NCBI GenBank assembly: GCA_033764095.1
Contig: JANRJF010000451.1
Span: 1 to 12,147, forward strand
From: JBDTMT01 sp033764095
Lineage (GTDB): Bacteria; Desulfobacterota; Binatia; HRBIN30; CADEER01
Direction of reading: 5' to 3'
DNA: 12,147 nucleotides
Shown: one piece after another, positions 1 to 6,545 of the stretch
How the letters are laid out: each line of letters starts with the position of its first letter
How positions within the stretch are numbered: position 1 is the first letter of the stretch
Position numbers and translations under genes: made by a program
Notes under the pieces: model-generated
The model's input: only the letters and a program-made list of their open reading frames with translations
Database searches by the model: none
Told to the model about the DNA's origin: nothing

Positions 1-538
1 CGATCACCTGGCGGACGAACGGCGCCAGCGGCTCCGCCATCTGGCCGGTGCCGCAGCCGAGGGCGCCGACCGTCCCGCTGTCGTCGAGCAGGCCGGCGAG
101 CGCGGCGAGGTCGAAGCGCTCGCCGCACATCTCGCGCCGCAGCCGATCCCACTGCCCGGCGGCGCTACCGAAGAACGCCTGCGAGCGCGTTCGCCGTCCG
201 GCCAGCACGCTGGCCAGGCGGCGCTCGTCCTGCTCGGCGACGCCGCCCTGTCCGGTCTGCTCGCGCAGCAACGCCCACAGCCGGCGCGCCGCCGGATCGA
301 GGTCGGCGAGCGCCAGCCGATAGAAGCGGCTGGTGCCCTCCGAGCGCGCCGCCAGCCAGCCGTCGTCGACCAGCACCTTGAGATGACGGCTGACCGTCGA
401 CTGCGGCAGCTGCAGCACGGTGCAGAGCTCGGCCACCGCCAGCTCGTGCCGCTCGACCAGGCGCAGCATGCGCGCCCGCGTCGCATCGGCGAGCGAGGCC
501 ATCCAGCCGAAGATGGGGGAGGTGGCGGCGGTATTCAT
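1..538 (-). CDS. ArsR-family regulator fused to SAM-dependent methyltransferase (3' end beyond window)
   Basis: Read on the reverse strand, an open frame starts at ATG 538-536 and stays open to the window edge (179 residues seen). Residues about 10-75 form an ArsR/SmtB winged helix: the core LPQSTVSRHLKVLVDDGWL is the recognition helix and start of the wing, followed by GTSRFYRL. The ArsR metal box appears as ELCTVLQ with a single Cys (C39), so classic thiol sensing of As(III) is unlikely. Residues about 120-179 begin a class I methyltransferase domain: FFGSAAGQWDRLR, then the SAM-binding glycine motif GALGCGTGQ at about 157-165. Full-length members of this fusion family are usually a little over 300 residues, so roughly 40% is missing here. 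In other proteobacteria such fusions often sit beside methionine/SAM-cycle genes, which would lie to the left of the window. No clear Shine-Dalgarno precedes the start. The family call is firm; the physiological role is inference. Confidence 0.9.
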   Translation of the reverse strand, partial: MNTAATSPIFGWMASLADATRARMLRLVERHELAVAELCTVLQLPQSTVSRHLKVLVDDGWLAARSEGTSRFYRLALADLDPAARRLWALLREQTGQGGVAEQDERRLASVLAGRRTRSQAFFGSAAGQWDRLRREMCGERFDLAALAGLLDDSGTVGALGCGTGQMAEPLAPFVRQVI

Positions 539-636
539 CCGTAGATCCGGATTGACTGGTAGAACGGCGGGCGGAGGGATGCAAGGAGAATCTCTTCCCG
601 CAGGGGCGGTCGTGCGCCGCCGCGAAGCGCCGAGCT

Positions 637-753
637 GCCACGGATTACACGGATTTCACGGATAGGAAGGGAGACAGTTTGAAGGACGCTTCGGCGGCTC
701 TGGAAGGCGCCGACAGGGCCGCTTCTATCGGTAAAATCCGTGTAATCCGTGGC
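637..753. repeat. Inverted repeat pair, 28-nt arms (CCACGGATTACACGG family)
   Basis: The left arm (637-664) begins GCCACGGATTACACGGATTT. The right arm (726-753) is its reverse complement, matching at 26 of 28 positions, with the outer 20 nt matching perfectly. A 61-nt spacer (665-725) separates them. The arms are markedly more AT-rich than the surroundings. Sequences of the form CCACGGATTACACGGATT are, to my knowledge, widespread dispersed intergenic repeats in environmental bacterial genomes. The arrangement could fold into a long stem-loop in RNA or be a small non-autonomous palindromic element. I see no transposase or obvious target-site duplication. Confidence 0.8.
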
Positions 754-908
754 TTTCGTTCGCCCGGAAGCGCGCGCGTGACCGTCGAACCGCGCGCCGT
801 TCGAATTCAGTGCCGCCGGAGCCGGCGACGCTGCCGCTCGGCCTCGTCCGGTACTTCCATCCCGCTACTCTGGCGGTCCCGAGTAACGGATTGCCGCTAT
901 GCCGCGTT

Positions 909-923
909 CTGGTCTACGACCAG
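909..923 (+). promoter_or_regulatory. Small hairpin in the translation initiation region
   Basis: CTGGTC (909-914) and GACCAG (918-923) form a perfect 6-bp stem with a TAC loop. It ends 3 nt before the ATG at 927, where a Shine-Dalgarno would be expected; only a weak AGG (922-924) is present. It could sequester the initiation site or be part of an operator, or it may be chance in GC-rich DNA. Confidence 0.25.
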
Positions 924-926
924 GCG

Positions 927-1613
927 ATGCGAACGCGGCAATGGGTGGGGGCGGCGGCGATTCTCCTGGTGTGCGGGGCGGTGCAGGCGCAGACGCCGCA
1001 ACTGAGGATCGTCGGCGGCGCGGGCGTGCCGGGCGGTACGAGCGCGGTGACCATCGAGCTGGCCGGCGACAGCGCGGCGGCGGCGGCGACCGCCGACCTC
1101 GACATGCGCTTCCCGACCGACCTGGTCGAGGTGAACCCGCCGGTGGGCACCACCTGCCAGATTGCGCCGCGCCTCGCCGCCACGCACCAGGTCGGCGGCC
1201 GGCTGCTCGAGCCCGGCCTGGTGACCATCGCCATCTTCGCCCGCAACCTGGTGGTCGCGCCGCTCGGCGACGGCCTGCTGGCGACCTGCGGGGTGCACGT
1301 CCTGCCCGACGTCGAGATCCCCGCCAGCGCGGCGCTGACGCCGGAGTTCGCCGGCATCGCCGACAGCGATGGCCTCGAGCTGCCGGTCGCGGGCGTTGCC
1401 GGCGCGATCGCGATCGGCGAGGTGCCGTGCATCGGCGACTGCACCGGCAACCGCGTCGTCACCGTCGACGAGATCATCCGCGGCGTGCGCATCGTCCTGG
1501 GCGAGCTGCCGCTCAGCAACTGCCCGGCCTTCGACAGCGGCGGCGGCATGGTCACCATCTCGGATCTGATCGCCGCCGTGAACAACGTGCTGCGCGGATG
1601 TCCGGTGGAATAG
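927..1613 (+). CDS. Secreted protein with cohesin-like domain and C-terminal dockerin-type (EF-hand-like) repeat
   Basis: I chose ATG 927 (228 aa) over the in-frame ATG at 810, because the product then opens with a clean Sec signal peptide: MRTRQW, hydrophobic VGAAAILLVCGAV, and probable cleavage after AVQA (residue 21). The cysteine in the hydrophobic core lacks a small residue at -1, so it is not a good lipobox. Residues about 24-165 are Val/Ala/Gly-rich with alternating hydrophobics (TSAVTIEL, ADLDMRFPTDLVEV, GLVTIAIFA), resembling a cohesin-type beta-sandwich. Residues 168-225 are dockerin-like. The first loop, DCTGNRVVTVDE, has Asp171 at EF-hand position 1 and Glu182 at position 12. The second starts at Asp203 (DSGGGMVTISD) and is one residue short, so calcium binding there is doubtful. 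Cysteines 168, 172, 199 and 225 flank the loops and could form disulfides after export. The role is unknown; scaffolding or surface attachment is inference. Confidence 0.8.
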   Translation: MRTRQWVGAAAILLVCGAVQAQTPQLRIVGGAGVPGGTSAVTIELAGDSAAAAATADLDMRFPTDLVEVNPPVGTTCQIAPRLAATHQVGGRLLEPGLVTIAIFARNLVVAPLGDGLLATCGVHVLPDVEIPASAALTPEFAGIADSDGLELPVAGVAGAIAIGEVPCIGDCTGNRVVTVDEIIRGVRIVLGELPLSNCPAFDSGGGMVTISDLIAAVNNVLRGCPVE

Positions 1614-1840
1614 CTGTCAGCTGTCAGCCATCAGCCGTCAGCTCTGAGTAGAATGGCCTCTGGCTGAGAGCGGCGGAGAGCTGGCAGCCGACCTCGCATG
1701 CGCCCGCGCACGCTGCGGCGCTCCAGTGCGGCGGGCGCAGCGCCCTCCGATCCTCGGCCTCTGGCTGAAGGCTGACAGCTGAGAGCTGACAGCTTTCCCG
1801 CATGCGGCCGCGCACGCCGAGGCGCAGCAATGCGGCGCCG
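1611..1840. repeat. Complex intergenic repeat block (CTGTCAGC-type units, ~101-104-nt tandem duplication)
   Basis: The block begins inside the stop codon of the preceding gene (TAGCTGTCAGCTGTCAGCC from 1611). Near its end (1758-1794) lies an inverted counterpart, CTGACAGCTGAGAGCTGACA being its core at about 1771-1790. Superimposed is an imperfect direct duplication. GGCCTCTGGCTGA occurs at 1655 and 1756, and the following GC-rich segment starting GCATGCG, which continues CCGCGCACGC in both copies, occurs at 1696 and 1800, giving a period of about 101-104 nt. CTGTCAGC/GCTGACAG-type repeats are a familiar dispersed class in environmental genomes. No protein is encoded: open frames here translate to Ser/Gln-rich repeats. 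Confidence 0.75.
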
Positions 1841-2012
1841 CAAAGTGTCTCTCGCCACGTGGGCGGCGCGACAAAAGTGACGAGAGCGGTTGCGGGGCGT
1901 TGTCGCGGTCCCGCGCCGCCCCGGTCCATTGGCAGCACGCGGCGGCGGAACGCATCGTGCTCTTGCTGACGCGCAGATGATTGGGCGGACGTCACAGCCG
2001 GGGGGACAGCGC
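1841..2012. other. Upstream region of the DUF1800 gene
   Basis: This stretch lies between the repeat block and the chosen DUF1800 start. It should contain the operon promoter, but I recognise no reliable promoter elements. The DUF1800 frame is open through part of it, with in-frame ATGs at 1890 and 1977. The peptide encoded there is Arg/Gly-rich, precedes the signal peptide and lacks ribosome-binding sites, so I treat it as untranslated. Confidence 0.45.
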
Positions 2013-4427
2013 GTGCGGACAGACCGCTATCGGTGGTTGGGGGTCGCGTGGCTGCTCGCCGCGCTGGCGGCGCCGGCGGCGGCGCAGAGCGTGCGCGTGT
2101 CGCCGGCGTCGTTCGGCCTCGCGCCGGGCGCCAGCCGTCAGCTCACCGCCTACGTCAACGGCGTCGCCAGCAGCAAGGTTACCTGGTCGGTCAACGGCGT
2201 CGCCGGCGGCAACGCGGCGCTCGGCGTGATCGACCCGTCCGGCCGCTACACCGCTCCGGCGGTGCCGCCGGAGGGCGTGTCGCTGCTGGCGCGCGCCACC
2301 AGTCTCGCCAATCCCGCCGCAAGTGGCGCCAGCGCCATCACGGTACGCTACCCGACCCCGTGGGTGTCGGGGCTCAGCCCGACCCGGTTGACGCTCGGCG
2401 AGTTCACCCTGCAGGTGCGCGGCGGCCAGTTCGTCGACGGTGCGCGGGTGCTGTGGAACGGCGCGCCGCTGCCCACCGTCTTCTCCTCCGCGTCGCTGCT
2501 CACCGCCACCGGCACCGCGACGCAGGTCGGCTCGGTGCGCATCAGCGTCGCCAATCCGGGCAGCGGCTCGGTATCGACCTCGCTCTCCCTCGCCGTCAGC
2601 GCCCCGACCGCGACGCGCACGCCGACCCGCACCGCCACCGCGCGTCCGACCGCCACCGCGACGCGCGAGCCGACCCGCGCCGCGACGATGACCGCGACGC
2701 GCGAGCCGACGCGCGCCCCGACTGCGCTGCCCACGGCGACCTCCACCGCGACGCGCGAGCCGACGCGCGTCCCGACCGCGACCAGCACGCGCGAGCCGAC
2801 CATGCCGCCGACGGCGACGCGCGAGCCGACCCGCACGGCAACCCTGCTGATGACGGTCATGGCGAGCCCGACGCGCACGGCGACAGGGGTGATGACCGTG
2901 CCGCGCTCGCCCGAGCCGACGCGCACCGCTGCCCAGCCGACCGCGACGCGCACCGCGACCGGCGGCACGCCGCCGCCGACCAGCCCGCCACCGACCCCCG
3001 ATCCGCTCGCCGTCACCTACGGCCGCTTCCTCGACCAGGCGAGCTTCGGCCCCACCCAGGCGTCGCTGGCGCGCGTCGCGCAGCTCGGCATCCCGGCCTA
3101 CCTGGAGGAGCAGTTCAGCACCGCCGAGTCGCCCTGGCCACCGGTCACCAGCAGCGATCGCTCCGAGGTGATCAACGCCTTCTTCGGCAACGCGCTCAAC
3201 GGTCAGGACCAGTTGCGCCAGCGCGTGCTGTTCGCGCTCAGCGAGGTGATCGTCGAGTCGGGCAACAAGAACACCAACAACGAGGACATCATCCCCTGGC
3301 TGCAGCTGCTCAGTCGCAACGCCTTCGGCAACTACCGCACGCTGCTGCGCGAGATCACCATCGACGCGTCGATGGGCAAGTTCCTCGACCTCGCCAACAG
3401 CGGCTTCTTCGGCGGCGCGGCGAACGAGAACTACCCGCGGGAGGTGATGCAGCTGTTCTCGATCGGGCTGTATCGCCTCAACCCGGACGGCTCCGTGCAG
3501 CTCGACGGGCAGGGCAAGCCGATCCCGACCTACACCCAGCAGGACGTGCAGCAGCTGGCGCGCGCGCTCACCGGCTGGACCTACGGCAACCCGAGCGGCA
3601 TCCCGCCCACCTGGGCCAACTCCAACTACTACCCCGGGCCGATGCTGCCGGTGGCGGCGTACCACGACAAGACCGCCAAGACCGTGCTCGGGCACGCGCT
3701 GCCCGCCAACCAGAGCGCGACGCAGGATCTCGACGCGGTGGTCGACATCCTGTTCGAGCATCCCAACCTCGGTCCGTTCCTCGCGCTGCGCCTGATCCGC
3801 GCCCTGGTGACCAGCAACCCGAGCCCGGCCTACGTGGCGCGCGTCGCCGCGGCCTTCGACGGCAGCGGTCCGCGCGGCGACCTGAAGGCGGTGCTGCGCG
3901 CCGTGCTGCTCGACCCGGAGGCGCGCAACGACACGCCGCCCGCCAACTTCGGCCGCCTGCGCACGCCGATGCAACACACCATCGCGCTGGCGCGCGCGCT
4001 CGGCCTCGACGTCGGGCCGGCGTCGCAGTTCGCCTACCTGTTCACCGACATGAACGAGAGCCTGCTCGATGCGCCGTCGGTCTTCGGCCACTACTCGCCG
4101 ATGTATCGCATGCCGGTGAGCGGCCTGTTCGGTCCCGAGTTCCAGATCTACTCGCCGAGCGACGCGGTGAACCGCGCCAACCTCTTCTACAACTTCTTCT
4201 ACAGCCCGTGGCCGATCAATCCGGCGCTGCAGCCGTTCGTCGCCGTCGCCGGCGACGCCAACGCGCTGGTCACCGCCGTCGACCAGAAGCTGCTCTACGG
4301 GCGCATGCTGCCGACCACCCGCAGCGCGCTGCTCAACGCGATGCCGCAGATGCCGGACAACAACGCCCGCGCCATGACCGCCGTCTATCTGACCTCGATG
4401 TGCGGCGAGTACCTGGTGCAGCGCTGA
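2013..4427 (+). CDS. Exported DUF1800 protein with two N-terminal Ig-like domains and a Thr/Pro-rich linker
   Basis: I chose GTG 2013 (804 aa). It places a Sec signal peptide at the N-terminus (RTDRYRW, then LGVAWLLAALAAPAAA, cleavage near residue 24), and GGGGGAC at 2001-2007 precedes it, the same string found before the next gene. ATG 1977 is the main alternative. Residues about 26-112 resemble a bacterial Ig-like domain (VSPASFGLAPGASRQLTA, then TWSVNGV and GVIDPSGRYTAP). Residues about 113-195 resemble an IPT/TIG fold (GLSPTRLTLGEFTLQVRGG). Residues about 197-330 are a low-complexity Thr/Pro/Arg linker. From about 333 to the C-terminus lies DUF1800, recognisable by YGRFLDQASFGPT, REVMQLFSIGLYRL (from R476) and ARALTGWTYG. 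DUF1800 has no settled biochemical function; family members are exported and usually next to DUF1501, as here. The Ig-like region and linker suggest display at a distance from the envelope, which is inference. Confidence 0.9.
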   Translation: MRTDRYRWLGVAWLLAALAAPAAAQSVRVSPASFGLAPGASRQLTAYVNGVASSKVTWSVNGVAGGNAALGVIDPSGRYTAPAVPPEGVSLLARATSLANPAASGASAITVRYPTPWVSGLSPTRLTLGEFTLQVRGGQFVDGARVLWNGAPLPTVFSSASLLTATGTATQVGSVRISVANPGSGSVSTSLSLAVSAPTATRTPTRTATARPTATATREPTRAATMTATREPTRAPTALPTATSTATREPTRVPTATSTREPTMPPTATREPTRTATLLMTVMASPTRTATGVMTVPRSPEPTRTAAQPTATRTATGGTPPPTSPPPTPDPLAVTYGRFLDQASFGPTQASLARVAQLGIPAYLEEQFSTAESPWPPVTSSDRSEVINAFFGNALNGQDQLRQRVLFALSEVIVESGNKNTNNEDIIPWLQLLSRNAFGNYRTLLREITIDASMGKFLDLANSGFFGGAANENYPREVMQLFSIGLYRLNPDGSVQLDGQGKPIPTYTQQDVQQLARALTGWTYGNPSGIPPTWANSNYYPGPMLPVAAYHDKTAKTVLGHALPANQSATQDLDAVVDILFEHPNLGPFLALRLIRALVTSNPSPAYVARVAAAFDGSGPRGDLKAVLRAVLLDPEARNDTPPANFGRLRTPMQHTIALARALGLDVGPASQFAYLFTDMNESLLDAPSVFGHYSPMYRMPVSGLFGPEFQIYSPSDAVNRANLFYNFFYSPWPINPALQPFVAVAGDANALVTAVDQKLLYGRMLPTTRSALLNAMPQMPDNNARAMTAVYLTSMCGEYLVQR
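2601..3003 (+). repeat. Degenerate in-frame repeat coding a Thr/Pro/Arg linker (TATREPTR)
   Basis: Within the DUF1800 gene, units of the type GCGACGCGCGAGCCGAC recur, for example near 2668, 2695, 2749 and 2817, with shorter variants between. They encode TATREPTR, PTATSTATREPTR and related steps. Spacing is irregular, so this is a degenerate minisatellite and not a strict tandem array. The peptide is expected to be extended and disordered, and it separates the Ig-like region from DUF1800. Such repeats are prone to length change between strains and to assembly collapse. Confidence 0.85.
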
Positions 4428-4440
4428 GGCGGGGGACGAG

Positions 4441-5814
4441 ATGACGACGCACGACGCCATATCCCGCCGCCGCTTCCTGCAACTCGGCGCCAGCCTCGGC
4501 ATGGTGCTCGGCCTCGGCCGGCTCGACCGCGCGCTGGCCGCCGCCGCCACCGATTACAAAGCGCTGGTCTGCCTGTTCCTGTTCGGCGGCAACGACGGCC
4601 ACAACCTCGTCGTGCCGCTGCAGAGCCAGCAGTACAGCGCCTATGTCACCGCGCGCGGCGCGTTGGCGCTGCCGCAGAACCAGCTGCTCGGCATCGCCGA
4701 CACCGCGCAGGGGCCGTTCGGCCTGCACTACGGCCTGCCCGAGCTGCGCAACTTGTACACCCAGGGCCGCATGGCGGTGCTCGCCAACGTCGGCAAGCTG
4801 GTGCAGCCGACCTCGTACACGCAGGCCAACGGCAGCGGCTTCCCGCTGCCGCTCAACCTGCGCTCGCACGCCGACCAGGTGGTGCAGATGCAGACCGGCA
4901 TTCCCAACGCCGGCGGCGGTACCGGCTGGGGCGGCCGCACGCTCGACCAGTTGCAGTACAACCAGGGCATCAACGCCGCCACCAGTTTCCCGGTGGCGAT
5001 CTCGATGAACCGGCCGGCGCTGTTCTGCGACGGCGACATCGTGCAGGACGTCAGCCTCAAGCCCGGCAACGCGCTCGGTCAGCCCGGCCTCAACCTGTGG
5101 CCGGCCCCGGCTGCCGCGGCGCGCGCCGCCGCGCAGCTCCAGCTGGTCTCGGTGAGCAGCGGCAACGCGATGATCGACGCCGCCAACAAGGTGATGGCCG
5201 ATGCCCGCGCGCTCAATCCGCTGCTCGCCGCGGCGGCCGGCGCGGTGACCTTTGCGCAGCCGTTTCCGTCCACCGACATCGGCGAGCAGCTGCAGGAGAT
5301 CGCGCGCGTCATCAGCCTCAACGCCCAGCTCGGCGTCGGCCGCCAGGTGTTCTTCTGCAGCCTGGGCGGCTTCGACACGCACAGCTCGCAGGCCTGGGAG
5401 CAGTGGAACCTGCTGTCGCAGGTCAGCGCCGCGCTCGACGCCTTCTACGCCGCCACCGTGCAGCTCGGCGTCGCCGATCGGGTCACCGCCTTCACCCTCT
5501 CCGACTTCGGCCGCACCCTGCAGCCGAGCGGCTCCGGCAGCGATCACGGCTGGGGCAACCATCACCTGATCGTCGGCGGCGCCGTGCGCGGCGGCCGCGT
5601 CTACGGCCGCTACCCGCTGATGACCAACTATCTCGCCTTCAATGCCGGCGCCGACGACTACGCCGACACGCGCGGCGGCATGCTGCCGAGCACCTCGCTG
5701 TCGCAGTACGGCGCCACCCTGGCGCGCTGGTTCGGCGCCAGCGAGGCGGAGCTCGACGCGGTCTTCCCGACCCTGCCCAACTTCGGCACGCGCGATCTCG
5801 GATTCCTGTCGTAG
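4441..5814 (+). CDS. Tat-exported DUF1501 protein (alkaline-phosphatase-superfamily-like)
   Basis: This 457-residue protein starts at ATG 4441, 13 nt after the DUF1800 stop, with GGGGGACGAG directly upstream, so the two genes are almost certainly co-transcribed. The N-terminus carries a twin-arginine signal, SRRRFLQLG (residues 8-16), followed by a hydrophobic stretch and AxA-type cleavage near residues 33-37. DUF1501 landmarks are LFGGNDGHNLVVPL (N51-D52-G53-H54), GGFDTH (D312, H314), DFGRT, and GSDHGWGNHH (D368, H369, H374, H375). The spaced Asp/His motifs are what one expects of a metal-dependent alkaline-phosphatase/sulfatase-like fold, but the family's substrate is not established. Export through Tat, while its partner uses Sec, suggests it folds or loads a cofactor in the cytoplasm before crossing. 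Length is normal for the family. Confidence 0.93.
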   Translation: MTTHDAISRRRFLQLGASLGMVLGLGRLDRALAAAATDYKALVCLFLFGGNDGHNLVVPLQSQQYSAYVTARGALALPQNQLLGIADTAQGPFGLHYGLPELRNLYTQGRMAVLANVGKLVQPTSYTQANGSGFPLPLNLRSHADQVVQMQTGIPNAGGGTGWGGRTLDQLQYNQGINAATSFPVAISMNRPALFCDGDIVQDVSLKPGNALGQPGLNLWPAPAAAARAAAQLQLVSVSSGNAMIDAANKVMADARALNPLLAAAAGAVTFAQPFPSTDIGEQLQEIARVISLNAQLGVGRQVFFCSLGGFDTHSSQAWEQWNLLSQVSAALDAFYAATVQLGVADRVTAFTLSDFGRTLQPSGSGSDHGWGNHHLIVGGAVRGGRVYGRYPLMTNYLAFNAGADDYADTRGGMLPSTSLSQYGATLARWFGASEAELDAVFPTLPNFGTRDLGFLS

Positions 5815-5818
5815 AGGA

Positions 5819-5848
5819 TTCACCGCGGAGACGCGGAGGCGCGGAGAG
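5819..5848 (+). repeat. Dispersed repeat copy 1 (TTCACCGCGGAGACGCGGAG type)
   Basis: This 30-bp sequence starts 4 nt after the DUF1501 stop codon. It is identical over all 30 positions to 6546-6575, which starts 3 nt after the next gene's stop. Repeats of the CACCGCGGAGACGCGGAGGC kind are common dispersed intergenic elements in environmental genomes. This copy lacks the inverted partner seen downstream of copy 2. Confidence 0.85.
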
Positions 5849-5875
5849 CACCGTCTCTGCTCCACGATCTCGTTC

Positions 5876-5899
5876 CTTCCCCCGCGCGAGCGGGGGAAG
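5876..5899 (+). terminator. Perfect 10-bp hairpin with GCGA tetraloop (possible terminator)
   Basis: CTTCCCCCGC (5876-5885) pairs perfectly with GCGGGGGAAG (5890-5899) across the loop GCGA, a GNRA tetraloop. The following bases (TCTTCGGTTCTTT) are pyrimidine-rich but not a clean U tract. It lies between the DUF1501 stop and the methyltransferase start at 5928. It may therefore end DUF1800/DUF1501 transcription, or it may be a dispersed palindromic element. Confidence 0.55.
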
Positions 5900-5927
5900 T
5901 CTTCGGTTCTTTGCGCTAGTCTGCGGC

Positions 5928-6542
5928 ATGCCGCTGCCGCCCGACTTCTTCCGCCGCTTCGACGACGCCGACGATGGCGCGTTCTACGCCGAGCCGCGGC
6001 TGGTCACGCACATCGACGACGCAACCATCGCGGCGTTGACGCAGCTCTACCGCGAGCTGCTGCCGGCCGGTGGCGCCATCCTCGACCTGATGTCGTCGTG
6101 GGTCTCGCACCTGCCGCCCGAGCTGCCGTACGCGCGCGTCGCCGGGCTCGGCATGAACCGCGTCGAGCTGGAGCACAACCCGCGGCTGAGCGAGCGCGTC
6201 GTGCACGATCTCAACGCCACCCCGGAGCTGCCGTTCGCCGACGACAGCTTCGACGCGGTGCTCAACGCCGTCTCGATCCAGTACCTGACCCGCCCGGTCG
6301 AGGTGTACGCCTCGGTGCGCCGCGTGCTGAAGCCCGGCGGCCTGGCGCTGATCGCCACCTCGCACCGCTGCTTCCCGACCAAAGCGATCATGGCCTGGCA
6401 CGCCTTGAGCCCGCCCGAGCGCTTCGCCCTGGTGGAGCGCTACGTGGATCTCGCCGGCGGCTTCGACCCGGTGGAGCGCATCGATCGCTCGCCGGCTGGC
6501 GCCGACCCGCTGTGGGTGGTGGCGGCGCGCAAAGCGCTCTGA
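5928..6542 (+). CDS. Class I methyltransferase-like protein with atypical SAM-motif region
   Basis: The product starts at ATG 5928 and has 204 residues (MPLPPDFFRRFDDADDGAFY). Methyltransf_11-like features are DLNATPELPFADDSFDAVL (about residues 93-111), the following strand and helix region (SIQYLTRPVEVYASVRRVLKPGG), and LALIATSHRCFPTKA. The first Rossmann strand reads ILDLMSSWVSHLP (residues 51-63) instead of the usual glycine-rich D-x-G-x-G-x-G loop. This form is conserved in a little-studied group of methyltransferase-like proteins I recall from cyanobacteria and plants, so it is probably family-specific rather than decay. The second motif region is GLGMNRVELEHNP. No clear Shine-Dalgarno is visible. 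The substrate is unknown. The gene sits alone between two copies of a 30-bp repeat. Confidence 0.8.
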   Translation: MPLPPDFFRRFDDADDGAFYAEPRLVTHIDDATIAALTQLYRELLPAGGAILDLMSSWVSHLPPELPYARVAGLGMNRVELEHNPRLSERVVHDLNATPELPFADDSFDAVLNAVSIQYLTRPVEVYASVRRVLKPGGLALIATSHRCFPTKAIMAWHALSPPERFALVERYVDLAGGFDPVERIDRSPAGADPLWVVAARKAL

Positions 6543-6545
6543 GGC

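Larger units (their letters stand above)
539..926. other. Non-coding interval between divergent genes
   Basis: This 388-bp gap separates the divergently transcribed ArsR-methyltransferase gene and the dockerin-like protein gene, so it should hold both promoters. I cannot point to convincing -35/-10 boxes. Open frames inside it are Arg/Ser-rich and resemble no protein. Its notable contents are the inverted repeat pair at 637-753, a perfect 8-bp palindrome ATCCGGAT at 545-552 just upstream of the regulator start, and a 6-bp hairpin at 909-923 directly before the dockerin-like start codon. Confidence 0.6.

Noticed and set aside
545..552. ATCCGGAT palindrome as an ArsR operator
   Set aside because: Eight symmetric bases is short for a winged-helix dimer and expected by chance in this length of sequence; recorded only as context.
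942..980. Lipoprotein signal in the dockerin-like protein
   Set aside because: The Cys in the hydrophobic segment is preceded by Leu-Leu-Val, with no small residue at -1, and a good AxA site follows.
679..1005. Small + strand frame upstream of the dockerin-like gene
   Set aside because: It runs through the inverted repeat, is Arg/Ser-rich, and overlaps the signal peptide of the real gene in another frame.
1611..1840. Possible CRISPR array
   Set aside because: Repeat units are imperfect, face both directions and lack regular spacers; no cas genes are present.
2033..4444. Second long + strand frame overlapping the DUF1800 gene
   Set aside because: Translation is Arg/Ala/Pro repeats with no motifs; it is an out-of-frame shadow.
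1992..4550. Very long open frame (about 850 codons) on the - strand opposite the DUF1800 gene
   Set aside because: Its product is Arg/Ala/Gly/Val-rich without any domain, while the + strand frame has signal peptide, Ig-like domains and DUF1800 motifs. It is an antisense shadow caused by high GC.
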